Notes under the pieces: model-generated
Told to the model about the DNA's origin: nothing
The model's input: the letters and a program-made list of their open reading frames with translations, nothing else
Databases searched by the model: none
Program-made: the position numbers and the translations under genes
Source of the DNA: CAVQBJ01 sp963819075
Lineage (GTDB): Bacteria; Actinomycetota; Thermoleophilia; Solirubrobacterales; Solirubrobacteraceae
DNA length: 64,000 nucleotides
Direction of reading: 5' to 3'
Assembly: GCA_963819075.1 (NCBI GenBank)
Contig: CAWFUP010000002.1
Coordinates: 62,001 to 126,000 of the forward strand
Shown: in pieces, positions 56,976 to 64,000 of the stretch
Position numbering within the stretch: position 1 is the first letter of the stretch
Layout of the letters: the number at the start of each line of letters is the position of its first letter

Positions 56976-57018
56976 GTGTTCGTCGTTTGTGTGAATTATT
57001 CATACCTACGACGAACAC
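56976..57018. repeat. 43-bp palindromic element, copy 2 (near-perfect)
   Basis: GTGTTCGTCGT, TT, GTGTGAAT, centre T, ATTCATAC, CT, ACGACGAACAC: two nested stems separated by a 2x2 internal mismatch. It lies between convergent genes (UDG-like and quinone reductase), with no T-run. A second copy is at 7546-7588. It suits a bidirectional terminator or a REP-type repeat. Confidence 0.7.
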
Positions 57019-57047
57019 CCCCCGGGCCGCGAGGGTGATACCGATCC

Positions 57048-57986
57048 CTACGTCTCGATGACGATCTTCCCGAGCTTGCCGCCCGCGGCGAAGCGCACGT
57101 AGGCCTCGGCGGCGCGCTCGAGCGGATAGGTCGCCGCGATCGGCACCGCCAGCGCGCCGGACTCGAAGAGCGGCAGCACAGAGTGCTCGAGACAGCGCGC
57201 GGTGAGCGCCTTCTCCTCGAGCGGGCGGAAGCGCAGGGTCGAGCCGAAGATGCGCGCCCGCTTGCCCATCAACGCGAGCAGGCTCAGCTCGCCCGTGGCC
57301 CCCGCCCCCACGCCGATGACACTGATCCGCCCGCCAACGGCGAGCGCTTGCAGGTTCTCGGCCAGGTTCGGCGCGCCCACGAGCTCGAGCACCACGTCAA
57401 AGGGCCCGTGCTCGGCAAACCCCTCCGGTGCGATCACCTCCGCGCCGAACGCGCGCACGCCGTCGCGTAGCGCTTCGTTGCGCACCGTTGCGGTCACGCG
57501 AGCCCCGACCGCATGGCCGAGCTGGATCGCGGCCGTGCCGACGCCGCCGGCGCCGCCGTGCACGAGCAGCCGCTCGCCGGCGAGCAGTTGCGCCTGCGTG
57601 CAGAGCGCGTCGTGGGCGGTCGTGAAGACCTCCGGCAGCCCGCCGGCGGCCGGCCAACCCAGGCCGCCGGGCACCGGCATCAGCTGGCGCTCGTGCACGG
57701 TGGCCAGCTCGGCCTGAGCGCCACCGCCGACGATGGCCATCACGCGGTCCCCCACGGCGAAGCGGAGCGCGCCGGGACCGAGCGCCAGCACCTCACCGGC
57801 GAGCTCCATGCCGGGGATGTCGGGCGGCGAGCCCGGTGGCGCCGGGTAGCGACCGGCGAGCTGGTGCAGGTCGGCGCCGTTGACGCCGGCGGCGCGCACG
57901 CGCACCAGCACCTCGCCGCTGCCGGGCTCGGGATCGGGACGCTCATCGACGACGATCTCGCCGTCGGTGATCGTGGCGGCGCGCAT
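57048..57986 (-). CDS. NAD(P)H:quinone oxidoreductase (MDR family, zinc-independent)
   Basis: 312 aa. It has the GroES-like N-domain (VRVRAAGVNGADLHQLAGRY, PGMELAGEVLALGPG) and the Rossmann motif LVHGGAGGVGTAAIQLG. The Asn/Gly in AAGVNGADLHQLAG match the quinone reductase branch, with no Zn-binding Cys. It reduces quinones or enones with NAD(P)H. The start ATG 57986 lies 8 nt after TAGGCT, a leaderless layout. It is a single-gene unit. Confidence 0.9.
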   Translation of the reverse strand: MRAATITDGEIVVDERPDPEPGSGEVLVRVRAAGVNGADLHQLAGRYPAPPGSPPDIPGMELAGEVLALGPGALRFAVGDRVMAIVGGGAQAELATVHERQLMPVPGGLGWPAAGGLPEVFTTAHDALCTQAQLLAGERLLVHGGAGGVGTAAIQLGHAVGARVTATVRNEALRDGVRAFGAEVIAPEGFAEHGPFDVVLELVGAPNLAENLQALAVGGRISVIGVGAGATGELSLLALMGKRARIFGSTLRFRPLEEKALTARCLEHSVLPLFESGALAVPIAATYPLERAAEAYVRFAAGGKLGKIVIET

Positions 57987-57994
57987 GAGCGCGG

Positions 57995-58000
57995 AGCCTA
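57995..58000 (-). promoter_or_regulatory. -10 element, leaderless start of the quinone reductase gene
   Basis: TAGGCT on the minus strand, 8 nt, then ATG 57986. Confidence 0.4.
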
Positions 58001-58035
58001 TCGTGAGCCCGGAGCCTCGCGCCGATGTCGCCCCG

Positions 58036-59430
58036 CTACCGGTCGAGCACCGCGACGCACTCGATGTGCGGCGTCTGCGGAAACATGTCGACGGGGCGAA
58101 CCGCCGTCAGCCGCCAGCCGGCTTCGACGAGCTGGGCTGCGTTCGGGGCCAGCGTCGTCGGGTTGCACGAGACGTAGACGATGCGCGACGGCGCGGCCTC
58201 GATGACCCGACGCACGATCTTCGCCGACAGGCCGGCGCGCGGCGGATCGACGACGAGCACGTCCGGCCGGCCGGCGCGCGCGCGCAGCTCGCCGAGGGCC
58301 AGCCGCGCGTCGCCGGCGAAGAAGTGCGCGCCGGAGATCTCGTTGCGCCGCGCGTTGGCGATCGCGTCGGCGATCGCCTCGGGCACGATCTCCAGCCCCC
58401 ACAACTCTCCCGCGCGCCGCGCGAGCGTCAGCCCGATCGTGCCGATCCCGCAGTAGAGGTCGTATACCCGCTCCCAGCCGTGCAGATCGGCGAACTCGCC
58501 GACGACGCCGTAGAGGACCTCGGCCATCTCGGTGTTCGTCTGGAAGAACGCCTCGGCGGAGATACGCAGATCGAGATCGCACAGGCGCTCGGCGAAGTCG
58601 GGTGCACCGTCGACGATCTCCGTGTCGCCGCCGCTCGTCGTCTCTCCGACCCGCGTCATCCGCGTGACCAGCAGGCTGTCGACGTCGAGGCGCCGGGCGA
58701 GCGGCTCCGCGTCGAGGTCGGTGGCGGAAGTCACCAGACGGACCTGGAACTCCCCGGTGCGCCTGCCCTCGCGAACGACCAGGTTGCGCAGCAGGCCGTC
58801 GCCGGAGCGCCGGTCCCACGCGCGCAGGCCCTGCTCGCGACACCACTGCAGGACCTCGCGGCGCAGCGCATTCGATCGGTCCGAGGCGAGCAGGCAGTCC
58901 TCCATGGCCACGATCTCGTCGAAGCGCCCGGGCGCGTGGAAGCCGCACACGAGCCGGCCCTCGGCATCCTCGCCGAAGGAGTACTCGAGCTTGTTGCGGT
59001 ATCGCCACTGCTCGCCCGCCGCGACGATGTCCTGGAGCTCGAAACCGTCGAGGCGCCCGAGGCGGCGCAGCGCCTCGGCCACTTGAGCGTGCTTGATCTC
59101 GAGCTGTCGCTCATACGGGATGACCTGCCATGGCGCGCCCGGATGCGCGGCCAGCGCCGGCACGCGATCGGGTCCGGGCTCGAGCAGCTCCAGCATGCGC
59201 GCGTGGGCGTAGCTGCGCTTGCGCTTGGTGATGACGGCACGCACGCGATCGCCCGGCACGCCGCCAGAAACGAACACGACGTAGCCGCCGTCCTGCAGCC
59301 GGGCGACCCCTTCACCACCGAAGGCGAGCGAATCGATCGTGAGCTCGACCTCGGCGCCGCGCTCCGGTCGCGGCGGTCGCGGCGCCTGCCCGTCCTGTCC
59401 GGCGGCGAGCGTGTCGGGGGAGATCGTCAT
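58036..59430 (-). CDS. 23S rRNA (uracil-C5)-methyltransferase, RlmD/TrmA family
   Basis: 464 aa. An N-terminal TRAM domain (about 26-85) has VELTIDSLAFGGEGVARL. The SAM-dependent domain has AFFQTNTEMAEVL, VYDLYCGIGTIGLTLAR, VLVVDPPRAGL and IVYVSCNPTT (catalytic Cys) and ends PHIECVAVLDR (base Glu). The four Cys that bind 4Fe-4S in RlmD/RumA are absent; that region reads AHPGAPWQVIPYERQLEIK. The protein therefore probably lacks the cluster. It methylates a uridine in rRNA, site not assigned. Confidence 0.88.
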   Translation of the reverse strand: MTISPDTLAAGQDGQAPRPPRPERGAEVELTIDSLAFGGEGVARLQDGGYVVFVSGGVPGDRVRAVITKRKRSYAHARMLELLEPGPDRVPALAAHPGAPWQVIPYERQLEIKHAQVAEALRRLGRLDGFELQDIVAAGEQWRYRNKLEYSFGEDAEGRLVCGFHAPGRFDEIVAMEDCLLASDRSNALRREVLQWCREQGLRAWDRRSGDGLLRNLVVREGRRTGEFQVRLVTSATDLDAEPLARRLDVDSLLVTRMTRVGETTSGGDTEIVDGAPDFAERLCDLDLRISAEAFFQTNTEMAEVLYGVVGEFADLHGWERVYDLYCGIGTIGLTLARRAGELWGLEIVPEAIADAIANARRNEISGAHFFAGDARLALGELRARAGRPDVLVVDPPRAGLSAKIVRRVIEAAPSRIVYVSCNPTTLAPNAAQLVEAGWRLTAVRPVDMFPQTPHIECVAVLDR

Positions 59431-59473
59431 GAAAAAGGGGTACCGGCCCGCGCGCGGCCCGCGCGCGTACGAC

Positions 59474-59479
59474 TAGGAT
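59474..59479 (+). promoter_or_regulatory. -10 element, leaderless start of the metallopeptidase gene
   Basis: TAGGAT lies 9 nt upstream of ATG 59489, within the 58-bp divergent gap with the rRNA methyltransferase. Confidence 0.35.
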
Positions 59480-59488
59480 GGCAGCCCC

Positions 59489-60970
59489 ATGGACGTCGCC
59501 GGGTACTCCGCGCGGGCGGAGACCTTCGCCATCGAGCTTGCGCGGCGCCACTACCGGCAGTTCGCCGGACTCGAGGGGGAGCCGCCGGGCGCCTTGTACG
59601 AGCACGCCGGCGAGCTGTTCGCGGCCGGCGCAGTCGACGACCTGCGCACGGCCATGAGCGCGGCCGACGACCCCGCGCGCCGCCGCCGGCTGCGCCTGCT
59701 GCTGCGCTTCGCCGTCGACGGACACCTCGGTGCCGCCACGGCGGCGCTCGACGCCGAGCTCATCGAACGCGAGGGCGAGCTGCGGGTGTCGACCGCCGCC
59801 GGCGAGGCGATCCGCCTCGGCGAGGTCGCTCGCGCGCAGGCGCACACCGCCGACGCCGGCGAGCGGGCGCGGCTGGAGGCCGAACGCTGCGCGGTCATCG
59901 AGCGGTCGGCGACCCCGATCGCGTTGGAGATCACCGAGGTCCGCCGCGCCGCCGCCCGCGCGCTCGGCTGGCCGACGTACGCGGCGATGTACGGCGAGCT
60001 CTACGAGCTCGACCTCGCCGAACTGCAGGCGCAGGCCGCGCGATTCCTCGCCGCCACCGAGCCGGTGTTCGCCGCGGTCGTCGGCCCGACGGTGCGCACG
60101 ACACTGCAGTTCGAGCTCGGCGCGCTCGCGCGCTCCGACCTGCCGCGACTGCTTCGCCAGCCGGCGCTCGACGCGCGCTTCCCGGCCGCCGGCCTGCACG
60201 CGGCACTCGCCTGGACGCTCGCCGACCTGGGCATCGACATCAACGCGCAGCCGAACGTCGTGCTCGACCTCGCACCGCGCCCGGCGAAGTCGCGGCGCGC
60301 GTTCTGCTCGCCGGTGCACGTCCCGCAGGAGGTCTACCTGGTGCTTGCCGCCGAGGGCGGCTGGGAGGACTACGCCGCGCTCCTGCACGAGGCCGGCCAC
60401 GCCGAGCATTTCGCCGCGGCGGCGCCGGATCTGCCGTTCGAGCTGCGCCGTCTCGGCGATCCCGCCATCGGCGAGGCGTTCGCCTTCCTGCTCGAGCGGA
60501 TCGCCGACGAGCCGGCGTGGCTCCGCGCGCGCGGCATCAATCCGGCGTCGTACGCCGGCGTGGCTCGCTGCCGCCGGCTGCTGCTCCTGCGCCGGTACGC
60601 GGCGAAGCTCGCCTACGAGTGCGAGCTGCACGGCGAGACGGTGCCGATCAGCGCAGCGGCCCGACGGTACTCGCGACACCTGTCGGCGGCGTTGCACGTC
60701 GCGTGGCCGGAGGCGACGTGGCTCACCGACCTCGACCCCGGCCTGTACGTCGCCCACTACCTGCGGGCGTGGGCGCTCGAGGCGCGGCTGCGCGGGACCC
60801 TCGCCGAGCACTTCGGCGCGGCCTGGTTTCGCTCCAGCGCAGCGGGCGAGACGCTGCGTGGCTGGTGGCGCGACAGCCACGGCCGCACGGCCGAGGAGGT
60901 GCTCGCGCATGCCGGCGCCGGCGAGGAGCTCGACTTCGCCGCGCTTTCGCGGGAATTCGAGGCGGCGTAG
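59489..60970 (+). CDS. M3-like zinc metallopeptidase
   Basis: 493 aa. The zinc site is HEAGHAEH (about residues 303-310), with the third ligand Glu in GEAFAFLLERI (about 330). The protein is almost entirely helical and rich in Ala, Glu and Leu, as expected for oligopeptidases of the M3/thimet group. It is shorter than typical M3 (600-700 aa). It has no signal peptide, so it probably acts on peptides in the cytoplasm. It is convergent with the Lys/Ala-rich gene. Confidence 0.82.
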   Translation: MDVAGYSARAETFAIELARRHYRQFAGLEGEPPGALYEHAGELFAAGAVDDLRTAMSAADDPARRRRLRLLLRFAVDGHLGAATAALDAELIEREGELRVSTAAGEAIRLGEVARAQAHTADAGERARLEAERCAVIERSATPIALEITEVRRAAARALGWPTYAAMYGELYELDLAELQAQAARFLAATEPVFAAVVGPTVRTTLQFELGALARSDLPRLLRQPALDARFPAAGLHAALAWTLADLGIDINAQPNVVLDLAPRPAKSRRAFCSPVHVPQEVYLVLAAEGGWEDYAALLHEAGHAEHFAAAAPDLPFELRRLGDPAIGEAFAFLLERIADEPAWLRARGINPASYAGVARCRRLLLLRRYAAKLAYECELHGETVPISAAARRYSRHLSAALHVAWPEATWLTDLDPGLYVAHYLRAWALEARLRGTLAEHFGAAWFRSSAAGETLRGWWRDSHGRTAEEVLAHAGAGEELDFAALSREFEAA

Positions 60971-60984
60971 CCGCGGCGGGCGCC

Positions 60985-61857
60985 CTACCGCAGCGCGCGC
61001 TCGATCGCGTCGAGCACCGTCTTGCGCTTCGCCGTGCGCCGCTCGCGATCGCGGACCTTGCGCAGCTGCGCGCTGCTGAGGTCCTCCAGGCGCTCGATGA
61101 TCTGCGCCGCGCTCAGATCGTCGTAGGCGAGGATCGGGAACGCCGGTCCGATCCCGACGACGCGCCGGACGCGATCGAGCTCGCGCACGACGCGATCCGG
61201 CGTCAGCTGCGTCCCGGCCCGCAGGCTCGCGTTGAGCACGTCCGTCGGGCTCTGGTCGAGGAGCTCCTCGATCTCCTCGCGCAGCTCCTCGAGGTCCGAG
61301 CGGACCTCCTCGGCCTGGCTGCGACCGATCTGCACGAGCCGCTGCACGAGATCGTCGGCGTCGACATGCGTCAGTCGCCCGCGCGAGACCGCGTCGTCGA
61401 GCGTCTCCTGCACGCGCTCGGCGGTGAGCACCACGCCGCGGGTGAGGACCTCGCGCACGGCGTTGACGTGCGCGGCCAGGGTGTCGTCGGTCGGCCGCGA
61501 CCCCGCGCCGCTGGGGGCGCGCTTGGCCGGAGCCTTGGCGGTGGTGGCGCGCTTGGCCGGCGCCTTGGCCGCGGTGGCACGCTTGGCCGGCGCATTGGCG
61601 GTGGTGGCGCGCTTGGCCGGCGCCTTGGCCAGCGCCTTGGCCGCGGTGGCACGCTTGGCGGGCGCCTTGGCCGCGGTGGTGCGCTTGGCGGGCGCGGTGG
61701 CCGCCATCGCCTTCGCCGGCGTGCCCTTGGTCGCGCCGGCCCGGGCGACGGTGCGCTTCGCCGCCGTCGTCTTCGTTGCCGTGCTCTTCGCCGCGGTGCC
61801 CTTCGCCGCGGCGGCGGGCGTCCTGGCGGGGCGTGGAGATGACTTCGGCTGGGGCAT
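60985..61857 (-). CDS. Lys/Ala-rich repeat protein with phasin-like helical domain
   Basis: 290 aa; ATG 61857 with AGGAG 5 nt upstream (GTG 61860 is an alternative). Residues 1 to about 115 are low-complexity, dominated by KRTTAAKAPAKRATAAKA-type repeats, like histone-H1 or HU C-tails. Residues about 120-235 form a long amphipathic coiled coil (VQRLVQIGRSQAEEVRSDLE, then ELREEIEELLDQS), as in phasin-like or PHA-granule proteins. The end domain has RVRRVVGIGPAFPILAYDD. It resembles the PhaF-type pattern of nucleoid- and granule-binding proteins, but with the basic tail at the N-terminus. Function not settled. Confidence 0.65.
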   Translation of the reverse strand: MPQPKSSPRPARTPAAAAKGTAAKSTATKTTAAKRTVARAGATKGTPAKAMAATAPAKRTTAAKAPAKRATAAKALAKAPAKRATTANAPAKRATAAKAPAKRATTAKAPAKRAPSGAGSRPTDDTLAAHVNAVREVLTRGVVLTAERVQETLDDAVSRGRLTHVDADDLVQRLVQIGRSQAEEVRSDLEELREEIEELLDQSPTDVLNASLRAGTQLTPDRVVRELDRVRRVVGIGPAFPILAYDDLSAAQIIERLEDLSSAQLRKVRDRERRTAKRKTVLDAIERALR

Positions 61858-61937
61858 CACGTCTCCTGGGGTGAGGGGCAGCTTGTGGCGTTCGTCGCGA
61901 TCGCGAGGCTAGCGCAGATCGCTCGCCGCGTGGCCGC

Positions 61938-62846
61938 CTAACGCCCGCCGTTCGAGACGAGCCATTCGAGTAGCGCCTTCTGTGCGTGGCGGCGGTTCTC
62001 GGCCTGGTCCCAGATCCGCTGCCGCGGGCCATAGAGCACCTCGGCGGTGATCTCCTCGCCGACGTGCGCGGGCAGGTCGTGCAGGGCGATCGCCTCCGGG
62101 CGCGCGCGATCGAGCAGCGCGCCGTCGACGCGATAGGCGCCAAGGTCCCGGCGGCGCTCCTCCGCCTCGGCCTCGTCGCCCATGCTCACCCACACGTCGG
62201 TGTAGACGGCGTGCGCGCCGGCGACGGCCTCGGCGGGATCCTCCAGTAGGTGCAGCTCGGCGCGCGCACCCGCGGCGAGCTCGAGGTCGTGCTCGATCTG
62301 GTAGCCGGGCGGCGAGGCGATCGCGATCTCGACGCCGGCGAGGGTGCCGAGGATCGCCAGCGAGCGAGCGACGTTGTTGCCGTCGCCGACGTAGGCCAGC
62401 CGCAGCCCGGGTAGCGCGCCGAACGTCTCCCGCAGGGTCAGCAGGTCGGCAAGGGCCTGACAGGGGTGGTGGCCCTCGGTCAGCATGTTGAACACCGGGA
62501 TCGAGGCGAACTCGGCCAGCTCCTCGAGCATCAGGTCGGCGCGCGTGCGGACGCCGACGGCGGCGACGTGCCGCGAGAGGACGAGGGCGGTGTCGCGAAT
62601 CGACTCGCCGCGCGACAGCTGCATCTCGTCGGCACGCAGGACGACGGGCAGGCCGCCGAGCTCGTGCACGCCGACCTCGAAGGAGAGACGCGTCCGCGTC
62701 GACGGTCGCTGAAAGACCAGCGCAACGCTGCGCCCGTCGAGCACGCGCGAGGACAGCGGGGCGGCCTTCAGCTCCGCCGCGCGGGCGAGCAGCGCGTCGA
62801 GATCGGCGGCGCTGAGCTCGGCGCCCGTGAGGAGGTGGCGCGTCAT
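61938..62846 (-). CDS. argF: Ornithine carbamoyltransferase (altered C-terminal active-site motif)
   Basis: 302 aa. Carbamoyl-phosphate and ornithine sites are recognisable: PSTRTRLSFEVG, GHHPCQALADLLT, YVGDGNNVARSL, and DVWVSMGDE (the SMG loop). The HCLP motif, whose Cys contacts ornithine, reads HDLPAHVGEEI. It therefore lacks the Cys and the Arg that follows. The length is family-normal. It is probably a functional OTC or a close relative with changed specificity. A -10-like TAGACT lies 10 nt upstream of ATG 62846. No other arginine gene is adjacent. Confidence 0.85.
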   Translation of the reverse strand: MTRHLLTGAELSAADLDALLARAAELKAAPLSSRVLDGRSVALVFQRPSTRTRLSFEVGVHELGGLPVVLRADEMQLSRGESIRDTALVLSRHVAAVGVRTRADLMLEELAEFASIPVFNMLTEGHHPCQALADLLTLRETFGALPGLRLAYVGDGNNVARSLAILGTLAGVEIAIASPPGYQIEHDLELAAGARAELHLLEDPAEAVAGAHAVYTDVWVSMGDEAEAEERRRDLGAYRVDGALLDRARPEAIALHDLPAHVGEEITAEVLYGPRQRIWDQAENRRHAQKALLEWLVSNGGR

Positions 62847-62927
62847 GGGAGGCGCCAGTCTAGGGGGTGCTCACCCGCCGCGCCTGGGCACCTTCACTGC
62901 GGGAGATCCGGGAAGGCTGGGGTGCCG

Positions 62928-62933
62928 TATAAC
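62928..62933 (+). promoter_or_regulatory. -10 element of the cupredoxin gene promoter
   Basis: TATAAC, with a 48-bp leader to ATG 62982 containing GAGAAAGGATC as the Shine-Dalgarno site. No -35 was recognised. Confidence 0.35.
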
Positions 62934-62981
62934 GTCGTAGCTGTTGCGCGCATCCTCACCTGAGAAAGGATCGGCCACCCC

Positions 62982-63392
62982 ATGAAGAGAGTCCTTCCGC
63001 TCGTGCTCGCCGGCGGCGCACTCGTGTTCGCCGGCTGCGGTTCGAGCAGCTCCACCGCGAGCAGCTCGACGAGCTCGACCACCGCGGCGGCCGCCGCGAC
63101 GGCGCCGGCGGCGAGCAGCACGCCGCAGAGCGGTCTCGTCAGCGTCAAGTACCAGAACATCGCGATCAGCCCGGCGAACATCACGGTGAAGGTCGGCAGC
63201 ACGATCAAGTGGACCAATCTCGACATGATCGAGCACAACGTCACGTCGCTGAGCGGGCCGGTCTCGTTCCACTCGGCCAACTTCGGGCAGGGCAGCACGT
63301 TCGAGTACAAGGCCACGACCCCCGGGGTCATCCACTACCAGTGCACGATCCACCCGGCGAGCATGAACGGAACGATCACCGTCGTGAAGTAG
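62982..63392 (+). CDS. Cupredoxin-type copper lipoprotein
   Basis: 136 aa. A lipobox VFAGC at 15-19 follows a hydrophobic n-region (LPLVLAGGALVFAGC), giving a lipid-anchored protein outside the membrane. A Ser/Thr/Ala-rich linker follows (20-50). The plastocyanin-like domain has VKYQNIAISPANITVKVGST and the type-1 copper ligands: His in EHNVTSL, then Cys, His and Met in YQCTIHPASMNG. It probably carries electrons near the membrane or binds copper. It stands alone. Confidence 0.9.
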   Translation: MKRVLPLVLAGGALVFAGCGSSSSTASSSTSSTTAAAAATAPAASSTPQSGLVSVKYQNIAISPANITVKVGSTIKWTNLDMIEHNVTSLSGPVSFHSANFGQGSTFEYKATTPGVIHYQCTIHPASMNGTITVVK

Positions 63393-63428
63393 CCGAGCAG
63401 CGAGTGCGGCGCGAGCGGCGCGCCGCAC

Positions 63429-63914
63429 TCACCCGTTGCGCCGCAGTCCCCGTATGCCGTAGCCGCGGAGCATCATGAGCGTGCGCTCGCCGAGCGTGCC
63501 CGGGCGCGGCAGGATCCCGAGCTCGACCGCCGCGCCGTAGGCGTCGTAGAACGCCCGGATCCGCCAGAGCCGCTCGCGATGCGGCTCCAGCTCGCAGTAG
63601 AAGACGATATGCAGCACGAGCGCCCGCCCCGACGGCGGGATCCCGTCGAGCTCACCGAGGTGCGTTCCGACGAGCTTCGCGGGGGCGGCGACGCGACGGT
63701 CGTCGCCGAGACGCTCACCGGTGCGCTCGAGGCGCACGTCGGGCAGCCCCGTCCACACGCGACCGGCGTGCTCGCCGAGCTCGGCAGGTCCATATCGCGG
63801 AGGGTTGGTGAGTGGATCCTCGTAGTGCACGTCGGGCGCGCACACGGCGGCGAACGCCTCGCGATCACGGCCACTCCACGCGGCCTCCCAGCGGTCGATC
63901 AGCTCGTCGTGCAC
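63429..63914 (-). CDS. SnoaL-like (NTF2-fold) protein
   Basis: 161 aa from GTG 63914. It follows the SnoaL/ketosteroid-isomerase-like pattern: IDRWEAAWSGRDREAFAAVC, APDVHYEDPLTNPPRYG, VWTGLPDVRLERTGERLGD, and a HIVFYCELEPHRERLWRIRAF end. Members include polyketide cyclases, limonene-epoxide hydrolases and many uncharacterised enzymes; the substrate cannot be named. It is 10 nt downstream of the next gene (63925-64000), likely in an operon. Confidence 0.8.
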   Translation of the reverse strand: MHDELIDRWEAAWSGRDREAFAAVCAPDVHYEDPLTNPPRYGPAELGEHAGRVWTGLPDVRLERTGERLGDDRRVAAPAKLVGTHLGELDGIPPSGRALVLHIVFYCELEPHRERLWRIRAFYDAYGAAVELGILPRPGTLGERTLMMLRGYGIRGLRRNG

Positions 63915-63924
63915 GGGCGATGCT

Positions 63925-64000
63925 CTACAGGTCGGCGAGGCCCTCGCGCGGCGAGGAGGCCTCCGCGTAGCGCCGGCGCGGGATCCGTCCGGCGCCGTGC
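63925..64000 (-). CDS. 3' end of an unidentified gene
   Basis: Read leftward from the window edge, 24 codons end in TAG at 63927-63925. The peptide is HGAGRIPRRRYAEASS, then PREGLADL, a plausible coding end with high-GC codon use. The gene starts outside the window, so its product cannot be named. Confidence 0.5.
   Translation of the reverse strand, partial: HGAGRIPRRRYAEASSPREGLADL

Noticed and set aside
57880..61842. 1320-aa plus-strand open frame
   Set aside because: It crosses quinone reductase, methyltransferase and peptidase genes in other frames and is low-complexity; it is a GC artefact.
59312..62143. 943-aa minus-strand open frame
   Set aside because: Antisense to the M3 peptidase and out of frame with the Lys/Ala-rich and argF genes.

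Overview
The window is high-GC chromosomal DNA with actinobacterial gene content. Pointers are a dnaK-grpE-dnaJ-hspR-clpB heat-shock operon, an actinobacterial-type inositol-1-phosphate synthase beside a CDP-alcohol phosphatidyltransferase, an Fe-S-cysteine PurF, a PucR/CdaR-type regulator, frequent GTG starts and many apparently leaderless genes. With the many large secreted repeat proteins this fits a deep-branching actinobacterium such as Thermoleophilia/Solirubrobacterales. That placement is an inference from gene content, not a search result. No rRNA, tRNA, CRISPR array, transposase or integrase was found.

Layout. 1-4.5 kb: a giant secreted repeat protein with Ig-like domains, interrupted by a frameshift near 280 and running off the left edge. 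4.7-7.5 kb: phosphoenolpyruvate carboxylase. 7.6-11.4 kb (minus): purN-purH, then an SDR oxidoreductase and a HAD phosphatase. 11.5-17.2 kb: an accessory block of unknown genes set between purN and purF. It holds a divergent FtsH-like membrane AAA+ protease, an exported propeller-like protein, an unknown protein, and a gene-poor stretch with an octanucleotide tandem repeat and a possible phase-variable ORF. 17.2-23 kb (minus): purF and the coupled operon purC-purS-purQ-purL. 23.1-28.1 kb (plus): two tandem paralogous FG-GAP propeller proteins. 28.1-31.5 kb (minus): GYD protein-purD-purE-purB. 31.6-36.9 kb: three more exported proteins, including a HExxE-motif protein with seven TIG domains. 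37.1-44 kb: the heat-shock operon. 44.2-47 kb: a PucR/CdaR-type regulator divergent from a fatty-acid desaturase and a hemolysin III-like membrane protein. 47.1-48 kb: two palindromic repeats and endonuclease III. 48-56.2 kb: a hydrolase and a membrane-lipid group (polytopic protein, PAP2 enzyme, CDP-alcohol phosphatidyltransferase, inositol-phosphate synthase, GNAT, and a glycosyltransferase-PHP fusion). 56.2-64 kb: UDG-like protein, quinone reductase, rRNA methyltransferase, metallopeptidase, a Lys/Ala-rich DNA- or granule-binding-like protein, ornithine carbamoyltransferase, a cupredoxin lipoprotein, a SnoaL-like protein and the 3' end of another gene.

How the genes work together. Ten purine genes (H,N,F,L,Q,S,C,B,E,D) cover most of de novo IMP synthesis; purM and purK are not seen. 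The block is interrupted twice, by the FtsH-like island and by the FG-GAP pair. Ino1 plus the phosphatidyltransferase, a PAP2 phosphatase candidate and a glycosyltransferase form a plausible phosphatidylinositol/glycolipid route. The least explained material is the 11.5-17.2 kb island, where two transcription units share an identical 16-bp operator-like site. Next come the glycosyltransferase-PHP fusion, the 43-bp palindrome present in two copies, and a terminator-like hairpin with a T-run just upstream of ino1.
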